Source of the DNA: JANNHK01 sp034408875 | GTDB taxonomy: Bacteria; Actinomycetota; Acidimicrobiia; IMCC26256; PALSA-610 | DNA length: 8,450 nucleotides | NCBI GenBank assembly: GCA_034408875.1 | Contig: JAWXCJ010000025.1 | Span: 1 to 8,450 of the forward strand | Direction of reading: 5' to 3' | Shown here: one piece after another, positions 1 to 6,881 of the stretch | Layout of the letters: each line of letters opens with the position of its first letter | Numbering within the stretch: position 1 is the first letter of the stretch | The notes under the pieces: model-generated | What the model saw: the letters and a program-made list of their open reading frames with translations, nothing else | Told to the model about the DNA's origin: nothing | The model's database searches: none | Position numbers and translations under genes: made by a program

Positions 1-2327
1 AGCCCGAGGACCCCGCGCCCGCCGACAACGCCGGCCCGCGCGAGCTGACACGCGACGAGCAGATCGAGATCGCGGCGAGCATCCCTGCCGTGGGCACCGC
101 AACCACGCCCGCGTTCGTCGATCCGTGTGCGGGCGCCGCGCCCGGCGAAGGGAGCGGCGACGAGTCGTGCGTCGGTGACGCGTCGACAGTGCGGATGGCC
201 ATCGTCTCGGCCCAGCCCACCTGGGCGATCATGATGAGCGACCCGCTGCGGCTCGACGGCACCTCCACGGGCTGGCGCCGCTGCGAGTTTCCCGCCGGCG
301 GCGGGATTCCCGTCGTCATCGTCACGAACAACCCGACCAGCTCGGTCGCGCTGACGGTTCGGGCACGCGACGCGGCACCCGACGACCCGGGAGCCATCAC
401 GCTCCTGGCCAACACGAGCGCGCCGGACGACCCCGAACGAATGCGATGGGAGTCGGCCGGTTCGTACCCGGCGAACTGGTGGGAGAACGTGCAGCACTGC
501 GCGCGCATCGACCACGACTTCGAGCGGGGCTCGACCTACAGCGTGGTTGTCTCCGTCACCGCCGTCACCGGCGACGACGCGCGCTCGGCTCCCTCCTGGT
601 TCACCGGTGCCGACGCGCGCGCCCGCCCGCCCGTCACCTGGAGCTTCGACGGCGACACCCGGCTCACGGCCGTCGTACCGACGCGCAGCGGTCTGACCGA
701 GTCCGCAATCGTCGTTGCGCTCGACATGAGCAACCCCGAGGTACCGCACCGGTGCCGCGACTACGAACCGGTCGCCGACACCTTCGCCGTCGGCACCGAC
801 CTCCTGTCGTACGGCTCCGGCGTCTCGAACGTGCCGCCCGAGGTGGTCGACGCCGACGACTATCCGTATCTCCCCGCGTACGACCGTCGCTACTCGTTCG
901 ACCTGCAACTGGACGAAGGAACGCCGTACGTTGTGTGCGTGTTGTGGACGTCGCAGCCACGTTCGTTCACCCCGACGCGCATCCTGGAGCGCGAGGAATG
1001 GGCGGTACACACACCGGACCGGCTGCGGGTCGAGATGTTGATCCGCAGCGCCGACCTCGCCCGGCCGGCCGACGAAGGATCCATCCGCATCCACGCCCGC
1101 GACGCGGTCAGCGGCGCGTCGGTCCCCGACGAGCGCGGAGGAATCTGCGCGGGCTCGACGCCACCAGCCGATCTCGTCGCCGGATCCAACGCGTACACCG
1201 AGCCACAGTCGATCTGCCGTTCGGGTGGCCACACCGACGACATCCCGCGTTCGGTCGTCGTCGAGACGCGGTGGCTCGACGCTGATGCGTATCGCGCGGT
1301 CATTCCTCTCGACCCGACGGGTTCGCCCCGCCGCGAGACCTTCCGTGTCGGGCTCACGCGGAGCCGCACGTTGTGCGGGTCGTCACCGTTCGGTGACAGC
1401 GACTGCAGCCACGACGACCTCGGTTCGCTCCTGGTGGAGGTCGTGTACACCGACGGACCGGTGAGCCCGGCCGACGAATGGATCGTGACACCGCTCGGCC
1501 CGTGGGAATACGCGGCGGAACCGCCGGCGCGCCCGGTCGAGCCGCAGGTCGACATGTTCCTGACCGACACGCTCGAGTACCGCTCGGGTGTCGTCCCGGT
1601 CGCGGGCACCACGGACCAACTCGAGATGCGTCTCGTACCGGACCGCGACGTGTTCGTACGCGTCTTCCACGACGCGACCGATGTTTCTTCGATCTGTCTG
1701 CGCGAGGGTGCGCCGCTCGAAGTTACCGGCGTCGCGCCCGCGAACGCGCCGACGGCGATCGTCATCGGCGGGCTGTGCGCGCGGACCCCGTATTCGCTCG
1801 CGCTCGAGTTGACCGACGCCGAGGGCAACCGCGTCGTGTACTCCGACTCCCGCTCGGGCGTTGCGGGCGCGCGCCCGTGGGGCCGGAGTTACAGCGAGAC
1901 GTACGGCTACGTCGCCCGCTACTCGTCGAGCCTGTGGATCGACACGTTGGCGTACGACAACATGTACCTGCGACCCGAAACGGTCTCGGTCGACGGTTTG
2001 TCGCTCGGCTACGACCGCGACATCGACGAGACGCAGCGCGCCGCGTCCGGCTGCGAAGCTCGCGGCACGCTGTTCCAGCGCGCCCGCCACCACGGTCGCT
2101 TCGGCGAAACGGTCGAGGTCACCATCGACCTCGAAGCCATGATGCTCGCCGCCGGCCGGAGCCCGTGTCTATGGACGGGAACCGGAGATGTCCCCGTCGC
2201 GCGTGGGACGACCACCGTCGAGATCCCCGTCGTCGCGTTGCTCGACGGCACCGAAGAGATCGTCGCGACGGCCGACGGCCTGAGCGCGCGGCTCGTCCTG
2301 CGCGAAGTCACCCTCGAAGTCGGCTGA
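1..2327 (+). CDS. Large probably exported beta-rich protein with Fn3-like segments, 5' end missing
   Basis: The reading frame is open from base 3 to a TGA at 2325-2327, giving 774 visible codons. The first possible start in the window (GTG at 90) is probably not the real one, because the frame continues upstream through a Pro/Ala/Asp-rich linker to the window edge; any signal peptide or anchor would lie outside. The protein is acidic, rich in Thr/Val/Tyr/Trp and low in Lys, with alternating hydrophobic strands. Three segments look like the end of a fibronectin-III fold: near bases 520-552 (GSTYSVVV), 907-941 (GTPYVVCV) and 1773-1820 (RTPYSLALEL followed by DAEGN). Fourteen cysteines fall into seven successive pairs, which fits disulfide bonding outside the cytoplasm. 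No catalytic motif is visible in it. A surface or secreted binding/structural role is inference; the reading frame is certain, the function unknown. Confidence 0.8.
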   Translation, partial: PEDPAPADNAGPRELTRDEQIEIAASIPAVGTATTPAFVDPCAGAAPGEGSGDESCVGDASTVRMAIVSAQPTWAIMMSDPLRLDGTSTGWRRCEFPAGGGIPVVIVTNNPTSSVALTVRARDAAPDDPGAITLLANTSAPDDPERMRWESAGSYPANWWENVQHCARIDHDFERGSTYSVVVSVTAVTGDDARSAPSWFTGADARARPPVTWSFDGDTRLTAVVPTRSGLTESAIVVALDMSNPEVPHRCRDYEPVADTFAVGTDLLSYGSGVSNVPPEVVDADDYPYLPAYDRRYSFDLQLDEGTPYVVCVLWTSQPRSFTPTRILEREEWAVHTPDRLRVEMLIRSADLARPADEGSIRIHARDAVSGASVPDERGGICAGSTPPADLVAGSNAYTEPQSICRSGGHTDDIPRSVVVETRWLDADAYRAVIPLDPTGSPRRETFRVGLTRSRTLCGSSPFGDSDCSHDDLGSLLVEVVYTDGPVSPADEWIVTPLGPWEYAAEPPARPVEPQVDMFLTDTLEYRSGVVPVAGTTDQLEMRLVPDRDVFVRVFHDATDVSSICLREGAPLEVTGVAPANAPTAIVIGGLCARTPYSLALELTDAEGNRVVYSDSRSGVAGARPWGRSYSETYGYVARYSSSLWIDTLAYDNMYLRPETVSVDGLSLGYDRDIDETQRAASGCEARGTLFQRARHHGRFGETVEVTIDLEAMMLAAGRSPCLWTGTGDVPVARGTTTVEIPVVALLDGTEEIVATADGLSARLVLREVTLEVG

Positions 2328-2343
2328 CGTCGGCACCACATCG
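2328..2343. other. 16-base convergent gap
   Basis: The TGA of the exported-protein gene (+) and the TAA of the transporter gene (-) face each other across only 16 bases. There is no room for a separate terminator hairpin, so termination of either transcript must occur inside the opposing gene's 3' end or depend on Rho. Confidence 0.7.
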
Positions 2344-3297
2344 TTAGGCGGGCGGGGCAATATCGGGGACGCCGTCCTCGACGTGGTCGAGCACGGGCGT
2401 GCGGACCATGCCCCACAGCGCGGCGACGACGACGGCCGAACCGACGATCTCCCACACGCCGAGTGCCTCACCGAAGCAGATCCACGCGGCGATGGCGACG
2501 AGGGGCGGCTCCGCCAGTAGGAACGGCGCGGAGACCGACGCGGGCATGTAGCGGTGCGCCCAGATGACAAGGACGTGCGCGGTCGTACCGAGGATCATGG
2601 TGAGGAACGCGTAACCGATCGCGGCCGCCGGCAGGTGCAACCCCTTGTCGCCGATCGCGGCCAGGGGCGTGACGATGAGCGCAGCCGCGAACAGCACCCA
2701 CAACAAGAAGGCGAACGGGTCGACCGGGTCGCGATCGCGGACGATACGCCCGTAGAGGAACCAACCGACGTTCAGGAACAGGCTCGCGACCGCGAGCAGT
2801 TCGCCCACCGTGCTCCAGTCGCCGCCGCCCGCGGTGGACAACGCGACGAGCGCGGTACCCGCTATCGCGACGACCGCGAGCAAGACCTTGCTGCGCTCGA
2901 TGCGCTCGCCGAGGAATGCCACCGCGAACGCGATGATCACGACGGGTTGCAGCGCACCGATGAGCGTGACGTCGAGCAGCCGGGTCTTGTTCAATGCCGC
3001 GAACGCAGTTACCGCGCCCGACGAGAAGAAGAACCCCGCGCCGGCGATCACGAATGCCCACCGCACGCGCGACATGCGCGGCGGGCGGAGCATCCTGACC
3101 GCGCCGTTGCGTTTTCGGATCGCGACGATCGCGGCGAGGGGCGGCAACGCGAACCACAGCCGCCACGCGGTGAACGTCATGGCGTCGGCGTGGCCGGCGC
3201 GCACCGACAAGGCAGACGCCGACCACAACACGATCGCGAGAGCGACCGCAGGGACGGCCCGCCGATGGGTCGCGCGAGGTTCGGCGAGGTCGACCAC
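2344..3297 (-). CDS. EamA/DMT-family membrane transporter
   Basis: A 317-aa integral membrane protein with about ten predicted helices (roughly residues 14-32, 43-60, 80-101, 107-129, 136-154, 163-182, 195-215, 222-247, 253-275, 281-298), arranged as two EamA halves. The first half ends with the typical Pro-containing helix (LQPVVIIAFAVAFLGERI, with GER at 130-132) and the second repeats it (LAEPPLVAIAAWICFGEAL). This is the usual length and topology of drug/metabolite transporters such as the RhaT/YdcZ-like exporters. The substrate cannot be told from sequence; members export amino acids, metabolites or drugs. The GTG start at 3297 is 9 bases after the stop of the DsbA-like gene and has no clear Shine-Dalgarno sequence, so it is probably translated by coupling. 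The cytoplasmic C-terminal tail is acidic and Pro-rich. The family is clear, the substrate open. Confidence 0.92.
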   Translation of the reverse strand: MVDLAEPRATHRRAVPAVALAIVLWSASALSVRAGHADAMTFTAWRLWFALPPLAAIVAIRKRNGAVRMLRPPRMSRVRWAFVIAGAGFFFSSGAVTAFAALNKTRLLDVTLIGALQPVVIIAFAVAFLGERIERSKVLLAVVAIAGTALVALSTAGGGDWSTVGELLAVASLFLNVGWFLYGRIVRDRDPVDPFAFLLWVLFAAALIVTPLAAIGDKGLHLPAAAIGYAFLTMILGTTAHVLVIWAHRYMPASVSAPFLLAEPPLVAIAAWICFGEALGVWEIVGSAVVVAALWGMVRTPVLDHVEDGVPDIAPPA

Positions 3298-3306
3298 GCG
3301 AGGACG

Positions 3307-4008
3307 CTAGCTGCCGAGCCGCGCGACGACTTTCAAATATTGCTCGGTCGTCATCGCGCCGCTCAGCACGTGTTCGCCGTCTATGGCTCCCTCGGTTTCC
3401 ACGAGCACCGTCGGTACCGCGGCAATGCCCTGCGCGAGGGCGGCCTTGTGGTCGTCGACCACCGCCGCCTCGTATTCGTCGCCGTGGGCGTCGAGCCGGG
3501 CCGCGAATTCATCGGTGTCGAGTTCGACCGCGGCGGCCACGTCGAGAATCACGGCGCGTTCGGAAACGGTGCGGTTGTCGACGAAGTACGCGCGCATCAA
3601 CGCGAGGTGGAAGCGGTCGAATGTGTCGGGCCCGAACGACGCGGCGGCCTTGCCCGCGATCGCGGGCGGGCGGCTGTGACTCGGCGGCGGCGTGTCTGTG
3701 TCCCAGACGTGGAACTCGGCGCTCGGTTCGGCCTCGGCCGGTCGCAACCACGAGGTGGTGTACTGGCGGAACCGGTCGAGCGGGCGCGGTTCGGCGCTCG
3801 GGCGCAGCAGGAACGAACGCCACTCGACGCGCAGCGCGGCGCCTGCTTCGCGCTTCACGTCTGCCAAGCGCAGCGCGGCGACGTAGCACCAGGGGCACAG
3901 GAAGTCGGACCAGACCGTGAACGAAACCGGGCGTGCGGACGCAGCCTGGTGCCCACTCGCCGAAGGCTCCGACGCGCCCGGCGAGGGAGCCATGTGATGG
4001 TCGGTCAC
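3307..4008 (-). CDS. DsbA/FrnE-like thiol-disulfide oxidoreductase
   Basis: With the GTG at 4008 the protein is 233 aa. It has a thioredoxin-fold DsbA layout: a strand leading to the redox motif CPWC (residues 38-41, context SDFLCPWCYVA), a long helical insertion, and the cis-proline loop AVPTVL (Pro near 199) followed by the typical SGAMTTEQYL end. CPWC and this ending are characteristic of the FrnE/2-hydroxychromene-2-carboxylate-isomerase branch of DsbA-like proteins. There is no signal peptide, so it probably acts in the cytoplasm as a disulfide reductase/isomerase or a glutathione- or mycothiol-linked enzyme. CPWC supplies its only cysteines, so the second CX4C pair known from Deinococcus FrnE is absent. 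The GTG overlaps the preceding TGA as GTGA; ATG at 3993 is an alternative giving 228 aa, but neither has a strong ribosome site. The substrate is unknown. Confidence 0.88.
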   Translation of the reverse strand: MTDHHMAPSPGASEPSASGHQAASARPVSFTVWSDFLCPWCYVAALRLADVKREAGAALRVEWRSFLLRPSAEPRPLDRFRQYTTSWLRPAEAEPSAEFHVWDTDTPPPSHSRPPAIAGKAAASFGPDTFDRFHLALMRAYFVDNRTVSERAVILDVAAAVELDTDEFAARLDAHGDEYEAAVVDDHKAALAQGIAAVPTVLVETEGAIDGEHVLSGAMTTEQYLKVVARLGS

Positions 4009-4349
4009 TTCTTCTTGCGCTTGCGGAACCGGCCCTTGCGCTGCTTGCGGTCCTGTTCGGCCGCGAGGTCCATGCCCGCGAGATTCACGATCTGCTCGGC
4101 CTCGTCGAGCAGCGCGGCAACCTCGTCGTTCACGACGGGCACCGGTCCGGCCGGCTTCTGCGCGTCGCCCAACGATCCGTACTGCCAGCCCACGTCGATC
4201 ATGCGCCGCTCGTATCCGACGCAATCTTCGGGGCACTTCCACGGCGCTTCGGGCGCAAGGTCGATGCGACACTTCCGCACGGTGTCACCCGAGGGGTAGG
4301 TGCGGCTCTCGTAGTGGCGGCAGTCGGTACGCATGCCCATGCGCACCAT
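4005..4349 (-). CDS. Small Cys-containing protein with basic C-terminal tail, unrecognised
   Basis: A 114-aa protein of no family I can name. The N-terminal half holds four cysteines (residues 10, 27, 39, 43) plus His12 in the pattern C-X-H, C, then CPEDC, preceded by a conserved-looking APEAPWKCPEDC. This could bind a metal (a small zinc knuckle) or form disulfides. The middle is a short acidic helix (NDEVAALLDEAEQIV), and the last 14 residues are almost all Arg/Lys, ending KRKKK, which suggests nucleic-acid, ribosome or membrane contact. The ATG at 4349 is preceded by GGGGAA with a 9-base gap; in-frame ATGs at 4340 and 4334 are alternatives. It starts 25 bases after the HDOD gene and its stop overlaps the start of the DsbA-like gene, so the two are probably translationally coupled. 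The family may be actinobacterial; that is recollection, not shown here. Confidence 0.8.
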   Translation of the reverse strand: MVRMGMRTDCRHYESRTYPSGDTVRKCRIDLAPEAPWKCPEDCVGYERRMIDVGWQYGSLGDAQKPAGPVPVVNDEVAALLDEAEQIVNLAGMDLAAEQDRKQRKGRFRKRKKK

Positions 4350-4374
4350 TGTCGCGGATTCCCCGGGCGGATTA

Positions 4375-5202
4375 CTACCGGACGGCGCCGAGCACTGCGT
4401 CGAGGGCCTCGGCCTCTTCGGCCGTCCGCCGCACGAGCATCTCGATCGAAACGGCAGTGAGGCCCAGAGCGTGGAACGTCTCGGCCGGATCGCGGGCCGG
4501 TTCGTGCGACCAATTCTCGTTCTCGTCGGCCGACCGGGCCAGCGCTTCGCCGGCGATCACGACGCGGCCGAGCTTCTCCTCGACCGTCGTCGGGTCGAGG
4601 TGATGCATCCGGATCGCCATCACGATCGACTCGGGCAGCTTCCACGCGTCGAGTGCGAAGGCGCCGATCATCGCGTGGTTGCCGGTATACGCCTCGGCCT
4701 CGGACTCGATGTACGCCTCGGGCGTCAGCTCGGCCGCACTGCGCTCGGTGTAGCCGTCGGTGTCCATGCGGAACAACAGCGCGGCGCCGAGGTCGTGCAA
4801 CAACCCCGCGCACAGCGCGTCGCCGGGCGGAATGTGCGCGAACCGGGCCGCGATCGACGCACCCGCGGCAACCGCGACCGAGTGGCGCCAGAACCCATCG
4901 GGCATCGCTTCGCCCTTCTCGCCGAACATGCCGGCCGCGGTGCTGACCGCGAGGGTGCGGACCGTCGACGCGCCGAGCGCGACGACTGCCCGTTCGACGT
5001 TGCCGACCTTGCCCGAGAGTCCGAAATACGGGGAGTTGGCGAGATGGAGCAGCCGGGCGCACAGGGTCGGGTCGGTCTGCAGAGCCGACGCGACGTCGCG
5101 CGCGCTCGCACCCTCGTCATCGAGGACCGTGAGGACCTGCGTGACCGCAGACGGCCGCATCGGCAGCCGCTGGAGCTCATCGATTACGTCGGTGGTCTTC
5201 AA
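4375..5202 (-). CDS. Single-domain HDOD protein (HD-related output domain), TTG start
   Basis: A 275-aa protein whose body is one HDOD domain, about residues 8-210. The first half is the usual helical bundle (LPMRPSAVTQVL, then LQTDPTLCARLLHLANSPYFG and VERAVVALGASTVRTLAV). The second half is HD-like: WRHS (His107), AGLLHDLG (His136-Asp137), NHAMIGAFAL (His176) and MHH (200-201), so possible metal ligands are kept although many HDOD proteins are thought to be non-catalytic. No receiver, GGDEF or other partner domain is attached. HDOD proteins act in signalling and regulation; a target cannot be named. The start is TTG at 5202 with GGGCGGGAG just upstream; the frame stays open further 5', but that part overlaps the neighbouring gene, is low-complexity Arg/Gly/Pro, and offers no ATG, GTG or TTG between 5202 and the neighbour's stop. 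ATG at 5160 would cut into the domain. Confidence 0.88.
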   Translation of the reverse strand: MKTTDVIDELQRLPMRPSAVTQVLTVLDDEGASARDVASALQTDPTLCARLLHLANSPYFGLSGKVGNVERAVVALGASTVRTLAVSTAAGMFGEKGEAMPDGFWRHSVAVAAGASIAARFAHIPPGDALCAGLLHDLGAALLFRMDTDGYTERSAAELTPEAYIESEAEAYTGNHAMIGAFALDAWKLPESIVMAIRMHHLDPTTVEEKLGRVVIAGEALARSADENENWSHEPARDPAETFHALGLTAVSIEMLVRRTAEEAEALDAVLGAVR

Positions 5203-5205
5203 GGT

Positions 5206-5214
5206 CTCCCGCCC
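5206..5214 (-). promoter_or_regulatory. Probable ribosome binding site deciding the TTG start of the HDOD gene
   Basis: Reading the minus strand, GGGCGGGAG lies 3 bases before TTG at 5202. The spacing is short for the GGGAG part but normal for the first GGG. It is the only purine-rich site near a possible start that preserves the whole HDOD domain without overlapping the upstream gene. Confidence 0.5.
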
Positions 5215-5226
5215 TGGACGTGGCCG

Positions 5227-5251
5227 TTCCTTTCCAATCGGAACGATTCCG
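5227..5251. promoter_or_regulatory. Cluster of short TTCC/GGAA inverted repeats upstream of the HDOD gene
   Basis: On the + strand the region reads TTCC (5227-5230), TTTCC (5231-5235), AATC, GGAA (5240-5243), CGA, TTCC (5247-5250). This gives two overlapping small dyads: TTCC-AATC-GGAA, and CGGAA-CGA-TTCCG at 5239-5251. It sits about 25-50 bases before the TTG start, where an operator or 5'-leader element could lie. It is also slightly more AT-rich than its surroundings. No known operator consensus is recognised, and dyads of this size can arise by chance. Confidence 0.3.
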
Positions 5252-5285
5252 ACAGGGGTTGAGACCCTTCGGCTCTCCCGAACTC

Positions 5286-5303
5286 GTCCGGGCCCGCCCG
5301 GGC
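5286..5303 (-). terminator. GC hairpin just after the stop of the 185-aa gene, possible terminator
   Basis: CCGGG (5288-5292) can pair with CCCGG (5297-5301) around a 4-base loop, and the stem extends by a T-G and a G-C pair to 5286/5303, about 7 pairs. It begins 6 bases after the TAG of the 185-aa gene on the minus strand. No T-run follows, so it is not a classical intrinsic terminator, although GC-rich actinobacteria often use hairpins without T-runs. Confidence 0.35.
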
Positions 5304-5309
5304 TCGCTG

Positions 5310-5867
5310 CTAGTCGAGCCACTCCCGAGACTGTTCGAGCAGGTAGCGGCTCACGCCCAGGCAGCGCTCGAGCATGTCGCAGCCGACCTCTTCGCCCCGC
5401 CGGACGCCCAGGAGCGACACCCTCTGGTGGGCGACGATCCGCAGCGACCGCTCGGGCGCATCCGTGGCCGACGGGAAGGAGTCGGTCGCCGAGACCTCGA
5501 GCGGCAACTCGGGCCCGCCGACGCCGGCCAGTTCGGTGGCAAGCACGAGCAGGTCGGGACCCCGCGGCAGCGGCGGGAGGGCCCATGTGAAGCTGAGCGG
5601 GAAGTGGAACAGGTCCTCGGGCTCGTCGTCGTCGGGAAGGCCGACCACAGCGTCCTCGAACCCGAGGAGCACCCGGGGATCGATCTCGAGCGACAGGTAC
5701 AGGTCGACGGGACCCTCGCAGCCCTCCTCAGGGTGCAGGTCGACTTCCCACGTCTGGCGCAGCGAGTAGCTCTCGACGAAATGACGCTCGTCGTGCACGT
5801 GAAACCCGTGCTCGACCGCGTGATCTTTCAAGTCGGCGACAAAGCCGGCAACGTCCAATACTGCCAT
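5310..5867 (-). CDS. Unrecognised 185-aa acidic protein
   Basis: I do not recognise a family. The product is acidic with few lysines and no signal peptide or membrane segment, so it is probably cytoplasmic. The N-terminus (MAVLDVAGFVADLKDHAVEH) looks helical, followed by strand-like stretches (WEVDLHP, PVDLYLSLEIDP), a negatively charged loop (LPDDDEPEDLFHFP), a hydrophobic segment around PRGPDLLVLATELAG, and a C-terminal helix ending CLGVSRYLLEQSREWLD. An alpha/beta fold is likely; no catalytic motif stands out. The ATG at 5867 is preferred because GGAG lies 10 bases upstream. An in-frame ATG at 5909 adds 14 residues of Arg/Ser/Gly-rich sequence with no such site. It stands alone, with 85 bases to the hydrolase upstream and 107 bases to the HDOD gene downstream. 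A regular reading frame and hydrophobic/acidic patterning support it as a real gene. Confidence 0.78.
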   Translation of the reverse strand: MAVLDVAGFVADLKDHAVEHGFHVHDERHFVESYSLRQTWEVDLHPEEGCEGPVDLYLSLEIDPRVLLGFEDAVVGLPDDDEPEDLFHFPLSFTWALPPLPRGPDLLVLATELAGVGGPELPLEVSATDSFPSATDAPERSLRIVAHQRVSLLGVRRGEEVGCDMLERCLGVSRYLLEQSREWLD

Positions 5868-5952
5868 TCCTATGCGGCTCCGGCCTGCGGCCCTCGAGCT
5901 CCAATGCACGCGCTACACACTCCGGGCCTCCGGACCTCTCGCCTGACCTGCG
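5868..5952. other. 85-base intergenic stretch with a small hairpin
   Basis: This lies between the second hydrolase and the 185-aa gene. TCCGG (5921-5925) and CCGGA (5930-5934) form a 5-pair stem with a 4-base loop, about 20 bases after the hydrolase stop on the minus strand; no T-run follows. Nearer the 185-aa gene are GGCC-TGC-GGCC (5882-5892) and the ribosome site GGAG (5878-5881). A promoter for the 185-aa gene would be expected here, but I could not identify convincing -35/-10 boxes. Confidence 0.35.
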
Positions 5953-6879
5953 CTAGAGGGTACCGAACGCCTTGCGGATTGCGGTTGCCGTGTGCTCGAG
6001 CGCAGCTCGGCCGTCGTCGATGGTGCCCATGAGCGCGAAGAATGCGTGGATCATGCCGTCGTAGCGGCGGGCCTCGACCGCGACCCCGGCGTCGGCGAGC
6101 CGGCGGGCATACGCCTCACCCTCGTCGCGCAACGGGTCGTACTCGGCCGTGATCACCAACGCGGGCGCGACCCCGGCCACATCGGGCGCGCGCAACGGCG
6201 AGACCCGCCAGTCGGCCGGGTCGGTACCGCCGCGCGTGTAGCAGTCGAAGAACCACCGCATCTGCGGTTCTTCGAGCAGGTAGCCCTTACCGTTCGCCTG
6301 GTAGGAGCCGGTGGTGAAGTCGGCGTCGACGACGGGGTAGATCAGCGCCTGGAACGCGAGTTCGGGTTCGCCGGCGTCGCGTGCCAGCAACGCGCACGTC
6401 GCGGCGAGATTGCCGCCCGCGCTGTCGCCCGCGATCGCGAGTCGTGTCCCGTCGGCCTCGAACGCGCTCGCGTTTTTCGCGACCCAGCGCAGCGCGGTCA
6501 TGCAGTCGTCGAGCGGGGCCGGGAAGGGGTGTTCAGGTGCCAGGCGGTAGTCGACCGACACCACTGTGGCCTGCGCCGCGTTCGCGAGCGCACGCGTGAC
6601 GGGGTCGTACACGTCGACACTGCCGAGCGTCCAGCCGCCGCCGTGCAGGAACACGATGACCGGCAGGCCGTCGTCGGCCGACGGGCGGTACACGCGAATG
6701 GGCACGCCGTCGGCGTCGAGGTCGCCGATTGCGTACACGGCTTCCGGTTCTCCCGAGCCACCCGCGTGCAGCATCGCGAGCCCGTCGCGCGCCTGTTGGA
6801 GCGACTCGTCCGACGCGGGCACGCCACCCATGGCGTTCACGAGATCGACGAGCACTTGGGCTTGCGGGTGCAACGGCAT
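5953..6879 (-). CDS. Alpha/beta hydrolase, HSL (family IV) esterase, second of tandem pair
   Basis: A 308-aa carboxylic-ester hydrolase of the hormone-sensitive-lipase type. It shows the oxyanion-hole motif HGGG (79-82, context LHGGGWTLGS), the YRLAPEHPFPA signature (111-121), the nucleophile elbow GDSAGGN (Ser153), the acid in AEYDPLRDEG (Asp248) and the base in DGMIHAFF (His278), so the triad is complete. Its length is normal for the family. There is no signal peptide, so it is probably cytoplasmic; the natural substrate, likely a short-chain ester or lactone, is not predictable. ATG at 6879 is chosen because GGAGAGGG (6886-6893) lies 6 bases upstream; a TTG at 6885 overlapping the previous stop is too close to that site. 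The gap to the preceding hydrolase is 2 bases, and the two proteins are clear paralogs, so this is a local duplication expressed as one unit. Confidence 0.93.
   Translation of the reverse strand: MPLHPQAQVLVDLVNAMGGVPASDESLQQARDGLAMLHAGGSGEPEAVYAIGDLDADGVPIRVYRPSADDGLPVIVFLHGGGWTLGSVDVYDPVTRALANAAQATVVSVDYRLAPEHPFPAPLDDCMTALRWVAKNASAFEADGTRLAIAGDSAGGNLAATCALLARDAGEPELAFQALIYPVVDADFTTGSYQANGKGYLLEEPQMRWFFDCYTRGGTDPADWRVSPLRAPDVAGVAPALVITAEYDPLRDEGEAYARRLADAGVAVEARRYDGMIHAFFALMGTIDDGRAALEHTATAIRKAFGTL
6112..6171. repeat. 60-base direct repeat, copy 1 (shared by the two hydrolase genes)
   Basis: About 55 of 60 bases match 7041-7100, including 24 identical bases at 6133-6156. It encodes the VITAEYDPLRD.GEAY segment around the catalytic Asp. 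It reflects the gene duplication rather than a mobile element, but the DNA identity is higher here than over the N-terminal parts of the genes. Confidence 0.7.
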
Positions 6880-6881
6880 GG

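Noticed and set aside
446..2347. Several long frames overlapping the exported-protein gene (446-1285 and 1478-2347 on +, 890-1828 and 1383-2093 on -).
   Set aside because: Their products are dominated by Arg, Ala and Pro, as in off-frame readings of GC-rich genes. The chosen frame alone has hydrophobic/polar alternation and paired cysteines.
1..4008. The DsbA-like protein as the dedicated disulfide maker for the cysteine-paired exported protein.
   Set aside because: The oxidoreductase has no signal peptide or membrane anchor, is on the opposite strand, and belongs to a branch that is usually cytoplasmic, so the link is not supported.
4009..4272. N-terminal extension of the DsbA-like protein up to 4272.
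   Set aside because: The added 88 residues are Arg-rich and lie wholly on top of the small Cys protein gene in another frame. The thioredoxin fold starts only after about residue 25 of the shorter form.
2554..4299. A 581-codon open frame on the + strand across the transporter and DsbA-like genes.
   Set aside because: It is antisense to two genes with clear family motifs. Its product is Arg/Asp/Glu/Gln-rich with no domain pattern, as expected from the complement of GC-rich coding DNA.
4199..5062. A 287-codon minus-strand frame over the HDOD and small Cys protein genes.
   Set aside because: Arg/Gly/Asp-rich with no motif, in a shifted frame relative to a clear HDOD domain.
5203..5586. N-terminal extension of the HDOD protein up to 5586.
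   Set aside because: It overlaps the 185-aa gene, is low-complexity Arg/Gly/Pro, and the HDOD domain is complete from the TTG at 5202.
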